A stretch of DNA of 15,381 nt. It comes from Chloroflexota bacterium. Its GTDB lineage: Bacteria > Chloroflexota > Anaerolineae > SpSt-600. This document shows, piece by piece, positions 11,834 to 15,381 of this stretch; the first letter of the stretch is position 1; each line of letters begins with the position of its first letter. Both the position numbers and the translations under genes were made by a program. The notes beneath the pieces are model-generated. The model saw only the letters and a program-made list of their open reading frames with translations, was not told where the DNA came from and ran no database searches. The stretch is from assembly GCA_011041825.1 (NCBI GenBank), contig DRAO01000104.1:1-15381 (forward strand), given 5' to 3'.

Positions 11834-14446
11834 CTAGTGGGAAAGCATCTCTTCCACAAGGGCTCGCTCTTCTTCCAAAGTGCTGACTTTGCCATCAAGC
11901 CTGGCATCCCTGAGGGCTTCCAGGATGCGCTTGTAGATGGGACCCGGAGGCAATTTCATCACATCCTGGAGGTAATAGCCGTCAATCTCGGGTTTCACAA
12001 ATCGCAATTTGCGCTGATAGAGGTCAAGCCTCTGCTTTATCAGCCAGGAATCGGTTACTACCCGCACCACAAAGCGAGCCCTATCGGAATAAGGGCGGAG
12101 CAGACGGAAGATAACGCTGGGTGCTAATTCTCCCTCGGCCAACCGGGGCAGATGCCCCTTGAGGGCATTAACCTCTCGCATAAGAGCCGAGTCGGTCTGC
12201 GGAGGATGAAGGCGATTTATGAAGCTTTCCACATCCTGCTGGGAGAATTTGTAGGTGAGGATGGCAAGGTAAAGGGCTCCAACAGGTTCATAGTGAGCCC
12301 TCTGGCTGGGGGCGGGGGCCTTTAATTCATAGCCTATCTCCTCGGCCAGAGGGAGGTCTTCCCGGAGCAGCCGGAATTTCTCCATAACCCATCCGTCCCC
12401 TTCCAAAGCGGGGTGGATTTTCTTAAGCACCTTCAGTTCCTCAAGCCTCCTTATGGCTTTTTCGGGCTCTTCCTCCTGGAGGATGAGGCGCAATTCGTGG
12501 TAAATCCTCTCCCCGCTTACCCTGTCCAGCAGGTCCAGGGCGTGCTCAACAAGCTCAAGGGTGCAGCTCTCAATGCGGAAGCCCAAGCGTTGTTCCAACC
12601 GAACGGCCCTCAGGATGCGGGTGGGGTCTTCTACGAAACTGAGGTTGTGGAGGACCCTGATCAACCCCCTTTCCAGGTCCTTGAGCCCTCCATAGAAGTC
12701 ATACAGCTCCCCGAACCTCTCCGGGTCTAAAGAGATGGCCATTGTGTTTATGGTGAAATCCCGGCGATAGAGGTCCTGCTTTATGGAGCTGCTTTCCACC
12801 TGAGGCAAAGCCGTGGGGTGTTCGTAGAATTCAATCCTGGCGGAGGTGAAATCCAGGTGGTGAGGGTAACCCTGCTTGAGCTTCTCCTCATCCTCTATGA
12901 TGAGCTTGGCCGTCCCAAAGCGGGCGTGACTCCTGACCCTTCCGCCGAAATCCCTTGCCAGGCTCTTGGCCAGAGCAATAGCATCCCCTTCCACCACCAG
13001 GTCGAGGTCCAGGGTTGGCATATCCAGCAGCAAATCCCGCACGAACCCCCCTACGATGTAAAGGGAGAACCCCATCTCCCGGGCTTTAGCGCCAGCTTTG
13101 CGCAGGATGTTGAGCAAAGGGGCAGGGAGGGCCTTCTCAAGCTTCCGGGCTATCTCATCGGCCCGGCTCTTCCCGGTCACACCTCCCCAAAGCTTTATCA
13201 GGTCAGTGCGGGTGACAATCCCGATGACTTTGCCTCCCTCCACCACAGGCACTTGTCCTATCCCGTGTTCTATCATCACCTGCCGGAGCTTTTCGACCGG
13301 GTCGGAGGGGCTTACGCTTACTTCTCCCTTGTACATATACAGCTTGATGGGCTTTTTGCCTAATCCATGATGGAGGGCTTTATCTATCTCCCTGCGGGTC
13401 AGGATGCCCACCACTTTGCCGTCTTCCACCACCGGGAAGCCCTCGTGACCGTAGCGCTGCATTGCTTCGGCTGCCTCAGCCACGGTGGTGTCCGGAGAAA
13501 GGGTATGGACTCCGTAGGACATTATCTGGGCTACGGTGACGGAAGGCTTCACGTATTTGTGGAGCAATTGGAGGAGGCGGGATTGGGCTTCCTCCAGGCT
13601 CATATCCTGGATCAAAGCGGCGGCGGCTCGGAGGTGCCCTCCCCCTCCCATCTCGCTCGCTATCTGACCGACGTCTATGGCTTCGACAGAGCTCCGAGCC
13701 ACCATTTGGATGCGGTCGCCCATATCCACCAGGATGAAGAGGGCATCGGGTTCAAAGAGGTCCCGGAGCCTGTGGGCAAGGGTGGATATTTCCTCAACAT
13801 ATCCATCAGCGGAGGCGGTGGCTATGATGACCGAATGCCCTGCGAATTCATAGGGTTGAGAATTGCTGAGGAGCTGGTTGTAGAGGTAGTGCTGCTCTTC
13901 GGTCAGAGGATGATGCAGGAATCGGTTAACCACCTGGAGGCTTGCCCCCTGCTCCAGGAGCCAGGCAGCGCAGCGCACATCCCTAGGGGTGGTGCCGGGA
14001 TAAGAGAGGGAGCCGGTATCTTCATAGATGCCCAGGAGGAGCAGGGTGGCTTCCAGGGAGTTAAGGGGGATTTGGGATTTAGCGAGCTGTTCCACCAGGA
14101 TGGTGGTTGTGGCTCCCGTATCGCCACCGAAGTAGCTCATCCTTTCCCCCAACTCCCGGGAGAGGGGATGGTGGTCTATGAAGAGAATGCGGGTCTGAGG
14201 GGTCATCCCCTTAAGCGGGGAGAAGCTTTGGGTGTCAACCACGATGGCCCTGGTTATGGGCCGACGAGGGAGGTCCCGGTAGTGGACAAAGGGAAACTCA
14301 CCCCCGTAGAGGGTGAGGAAGTCCCTGACATTGCGGTTAAGGCGGTGGGGGAGGACCGGGATAGCCGGTGCATATACCTTGGCTGCGGCCAGAAGCGATG
14401 CCAAGGCATCGAAGTCTGTATTCTCGTGCGTCAGAATTACTTCCAT
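11834..14446 (-). CDS. DHH-CBS-tRNA nucleotidyltransferase fusion (A- or CCA-adding)
   Basis: 870 residues. Residues 1-300 form a DHH phosphoesterase unit: DFDA (D11, D13), DHH (91-93), D143 in YEDTG, and DHHA1 motif GGGGH (267-271). Residues ~302-420 form two CBS domains. Residues ~440-870 form a class II tRNA nucleotidyltransferase: YIVGGFVRDLLL with metal ligands D480/D482 in TLDLDLV, RRDFTIN (561-567), and FVEDPTRILRAVR. The protein builds or repairs the 3' CCA end of tRNA. Relatives with the same fused domains in Aquifex are A-adding enzymes that need a separate CC-adding partner; which activity applies here cannot be told from sequence. All motifs needed for both metal sites look intact. 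The ATG at 14446 lies 6 bases after the TraR/DksA-like gene, whose last codons supply GGAG. No terminator separates it from the hydrogenase promoter downstream. Confidence 0.88.
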   Translation of the reverse strand: MEVILTHENTDFDALASLLAAAKVYAPAIPVLPHRLNRNVRDFLTLYGGEFPFVHYRDLPRRPITRAIVVDTQSFSPLKGMTPQTRILFIDHHPLSRELGERMSYFGGDTGATTTILVEQLAKSQIPLNSLEATLLLLGIYEDTGSLSYPGTTPRDVRCAAWLLEQGASLQVVNRFLHHPLTEEQHYLYNQLLSNSQPYEFAGHSVIIATASADGYVEEISTLAHRLRDLFEPDALFILVDMGDRIQMVARSSVEAIDVGQIASEMGGGGHLRAAAALIQDMSLEEAQSRLLQLLHKYVKPSVTVAQIMSYGVHTLSPDTTVAEAAEAMQRYGHEGFPVVEDGKVVGILTRREIDKALHHGLGKKPIKLYMYKGEVSVSPSDPVEKLRQVMIEHGIGQVPVVEGGKVIGIVTRTDLIKLWGGVTGKSRADEIARKLEKALPAPLLNILRKAGAKAREMGFSLYIVGGFVRDLLLDMPTLDLDLVVEGDAIALAKSLARDFGGRVRSHARFGTAKLIIEDEEKLKQGYPHHLDFTSARIEFYEHPTALPQVESSSIKQDLYRRDFTINTMAISLDPERFGELYDFYGGLKDLERGLIRVLHNLSFVEDPTRILRAVRLEQRLGFRIESCTLELVEHALDLLDRVSGERIYHELRLILQEEEPEKAIRRLEELKVLKKIHPALEGDGWVMEKFRLLREDLPLAEEIGYELKAPAPSQRAHYEPVGALYLAILTYKFSQQDVESFINRLHPPQTDSALMREVNALKGHLPRLAEGELAPSVIFRLLRPYSDRARFVVRVVTDSWLIKQRLDLYQRKLRFVKPEIDGYYLQDVMKLPPGPIYKRILEALRDARLDGKVSTLEEERALVEEMLSH

Positions 14447-14452
14447 CCATTC

Positions 14453-14785
14453 TCATCTCCGGAGCTGCGCACACTTGCTACACAGCGTAGTATAAGGCAA
14501 GAGCTCCAAACGCCCTTCTTCGATAGGCTTTCCACAGGCCTCGCAAACGCCGTACTCGCCTTTGTCCAATCTCTCCAGAGCCTTCTTAATGTCCTCCACC
14601 TTCCTGGCAACCCTGTCCCTCAGGGCCAGGTTAAGCTCCCACTGGATGATATTAGGGTCACCTATGCCAAGGCCGTAATCGCCTTTAACCTCAAGCCTCT
14701 TTTCCAAATCGGCCAGCTCAGCTAGAGCGGCTTTTAATTCTTTTTCCAGCAATTGTCTTGCATTCTTCATAGCAACTCTTCCCAT
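14453..14785 (-). CDS. TraR/DksA-type zinc-finger protein
   Basis: 110 residues. A coiled-coil N-terminal half (LLEKELKAALAELADLEKRL... and ALRDRVARKVEDIKKALERL) is followed by a C4 zinc finger, CEACGKPIEEGRLELLPYTT then LCSKC (CxxC-x17-CxxC). This is the layout of DksA/TraR and YteA-like proteins, which bind the RNA polymerase secondary channel and tune transcription, often in the stringent response. A DksA-style DxxDxA tip is not visible, so classical DksA activity is doubtful. Two starts are possible, ATG 14785 (used here) and ATG 14770; neither has a strong ribosome binding site. The gene lies between rpsU and the tRNA nucleotidyltransferase gene, which suits a translation-linked regulator. 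Confidence 0.85.
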   Translation of the reverse strand: MGRVAMKNARQLLEKELKAALAELADLEKRLEVKGDYGLGIGDPNIIQWELNLALRDRVARKVEDIKKALERLDKGEYGVCEACGKPIEEGRLELLPYTTLCSKCAQLRR

Positions 14786-14866
14786 AAATAAAAAACCTAC
14801 CCTTCCAAAATGATTTGTAAGGGTTTTCCCATTATGCTTCTAAAGGCAAACTTTTAGGGGATGTAA

Positions 14867-15076
14867 CTAGTATTTACCTTGGCGTCTAAGTTGACGCAGC
14901 ATTCGGCGGCGGGCTTTGCGGATGGCCTTACGCCTCTTTATACGCTTCAATTCACTCTTGGATATATACCAGCGTTTCTTCCTAACGATGCTTAGGATTC
15001 CTTCCTCAGCTACCTCTTTGCGAAACCGCTTGAGTAAGCTTTCTTGAGATTCTCCAGGCCTCAGGACAACTGACAT
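14867..15076 (-). CDS. rpsU: 30S ribosomal protein S21
   Basis: 69 residues, the usual length for S21, a small basic protein of the 30S platform that takes part in initiation. The N-terminus is MSVVLRPGESQESLLKRFRK, followed by EGILSIVRKKRWYISKSE and an arginine-rich helix (RRKAIRKARRRMLRQLRRQ). The ATG at 15076 lies 12 bases from the core of AAGGAGGTG, a longer gap than usual; no other in-frame start is better. It is the first gene of the rpsU, TraR/DksA-like, tRNA nucleotidyltransferase operon. The 81-base gap to the next gene shows no terminator or clear promoter. Confidence 0.95.
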   Translation of the reverse strand: MSVVLRPGESQESLLKRFRKEVAEEGILSIVRKKRWYISKSELKRIKRRKAIRKARRRMLRQLRRQGKY

Positions 15077-15111
15077 TATGAAATAGCACCTCCTTCTCTC
15101 AAGTAATTTGG

Positions 15112-15127
15112 GGGTAAAAGCTTACCC
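15112..15127 (-). promoter_or_regulatory. Hairpin in the rpsU leader
   Basis: GGGTAA (minus strand, 15127-15122) pairs with TTACCC (15117-15112) around a four-base loop, 35 bases before the rpsU start. An upstream CCCC (15138-15135) could compete for the GGG. It may be a translational control structure, but no known S21-binding element is recognised. Confidence 0.3.
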
Positions 15128-15152
15128 TAATCAAGGGGAAAGCTGCAACCAA

Positions 15153-15182
15153 ATTATAGCACAAAACCGCCGTTATTGTCAA
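15153..15182 (-). promoter_or_regulatory. Extended -10 promoter of the rpsU operon
   Basis: TTGACA (15182-15177), an 18-base spacer ending in TGC, and TATAAT (15158-15153) lie on the minus strand. Transcription would start near 15146 and give a leader of ~70 bases. Both hexamers match consensus. Confidence 0.85.
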
Positions 15183-15196
15183 AAATGCGTTTTCGC

Positions 15197-15376
15197 AGGG
15201 TGTTGAAAAAGTGCCATTCCCATTTTGTTTGATAAGCGTCCTTCGCTCAAGGCAGGTTAAAAAGGCTTTTTGAGGGTATTTTGTTGCACGGCGGCGAAGC
15301 CGCCGTGCAACAAAATACTACTCTTTTTCCCTTAGTTCCCGGGGGCAGGTTTAACCCCGGAGTTTTTCAACGCCCT
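15197..15376. mobile_element. MITE-like repeat element with inverted ends
   Basis: AGGGTGTTGAAAAA (15197-15210) and TTTTTCAACGCCCT (15363-15376) are inverted copies with one mismatch. They bound a 180-base unit with no coding potential that carries the palindrome at 15276-15318. The same end motif occurs twice at 6139-6178, next to copy 1 of the palindrome. Non-coding, inverted ends and an internal hairpin suit a miniature non-autonomous element or a structured intergenic repeat. No target-site duplication is visible and no transposase gene is in the window. It sits immediately upstream of the rpsU promoter and runs nearly to the window edge. Confidence 0.45.
15276..15318. repeat. GGCGGC palindrome, copy 2
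   Basis: Perfect 20-bp arms (15276-15295 and 15299-15318) surround a GAA loop. The stem is the same as copy 1 at 6082-6122 except that position 7 and its partner are swapped (C:G to G:C). The flanks match copy 1 in inverted orientation: 15330-15318 on the minus strand aligns with 6069-6081 (11 of 13 bases). Relative to those flanks the loop reads TTC here and GAA in copy 1, as if the hairpin head had flipped. Confidence 0.85.
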
Positions 15377-15381
15377 CCTTA

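Noticed and set aside
13367..14725. Long open plus-strand frame (452 codons) opposite the nucleotidyltransferase and TraR/DksA-like genes
   Set aside because: It crosses two well-defined genes on the other strand and shows no family motif. Open antisense frames are expected from the codon use here.

Overview
The window looks like chromosomal DNA of an anaerobic, probably thermophilic bacterium, most likely a member of the Chloroflexota. That placement is an inference. It rests on the mix of lipoproteins with TPR repeats and an MmpS-like domain, a group 3b NiFe hydrogenase, a DHH-CBS-nucleotidyltransferase fusion protein and strong sigma70-type promoters. No rRNA, tRNA or phylogenetic marker other than ribosomal protein S21 is present to prove it.

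Layout. (1) 1-2851, minus strand: a group of poorly characterised envelope genes. These are a small conserved protein (2663-2851), a three-part lipoprotein (MmpS-like domain, TPR repeats, PsbP-like domain; 1127-2503), a small membrane protein (842-1102) and a second lipoprotein (217-789). A perfect hairpin (178-208) and a C-terminal gene scrap (43-174) follow. (2) 2852-3131: a divergent promoter region with a promoter on each strand and an imperfect dyad. (3) 3132-4733, plus strand: a membrane-anchored or secreted clan GH-A glycoside hydrolase. (4) 4734-4967: a possible gene scrap, then a perfect-consensus promoter for pyrB (4968-5948, aspartate carbamoyltransferase). (5) 5949-6295, 347 bases without an intact gene: the first ~20 codons of a PIN-domain (VapC-like) gene, two palindromes, and a terminator for the hydrogenase operon that enters from the right. 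(6) 11716-6296, minus strand: a five-gene operon, hydB-hydG-(CoA-disulfide reductase/NADH:sulfur oxidoreductase-like gene)-hydD-hydA, behind an extended -10 promoter with a CRP/FNR-like dyad next to its -35 box. (7) 15076-11834, minus strand: rpsU, a TraR/DksA-type zinc-finger protein and the DHH-CBS-tRNA nucleotidyltransferase, behind another extended -10 promoter. (8) 15183-15381: a repeat unit bounded by inverted GGGTGTTGAAAAA-type ends around a second copy of the palindrome seen at 6082.

How the genes fit together. The hydrogenase alpha and delta subunits form the NiFe/FeS catalytic half, and gamma and beta form the NAD(P)-linked diaphorase half, of a soluble bifunctional (sulf)hydrogenase. 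The flavoprotein inserted between the two halves belongs to the family that contains NAD(P)H:sulfur oxidoreductases and CoA-disulfide reductases, so the operon may couple H2, NAD(P)H and sulfur or thiol redox. The rpsU operon is a translation and tRNA-maturation unit.

The most unusual non-coding feature is a family of GC-rich palindromes (6082-6122, 8352-8384, 15276-15318). Their arms differ between copies only by paired, compensatory changes. Two of the copies also share flanking sequence in inverted orientation. Two gene scraps (a membrane-protein C-terminus and a PIN-domain N-terminus), and possibly a third, lie close to hairpins or repeats, which suggests small insertions and deletions at these elements.
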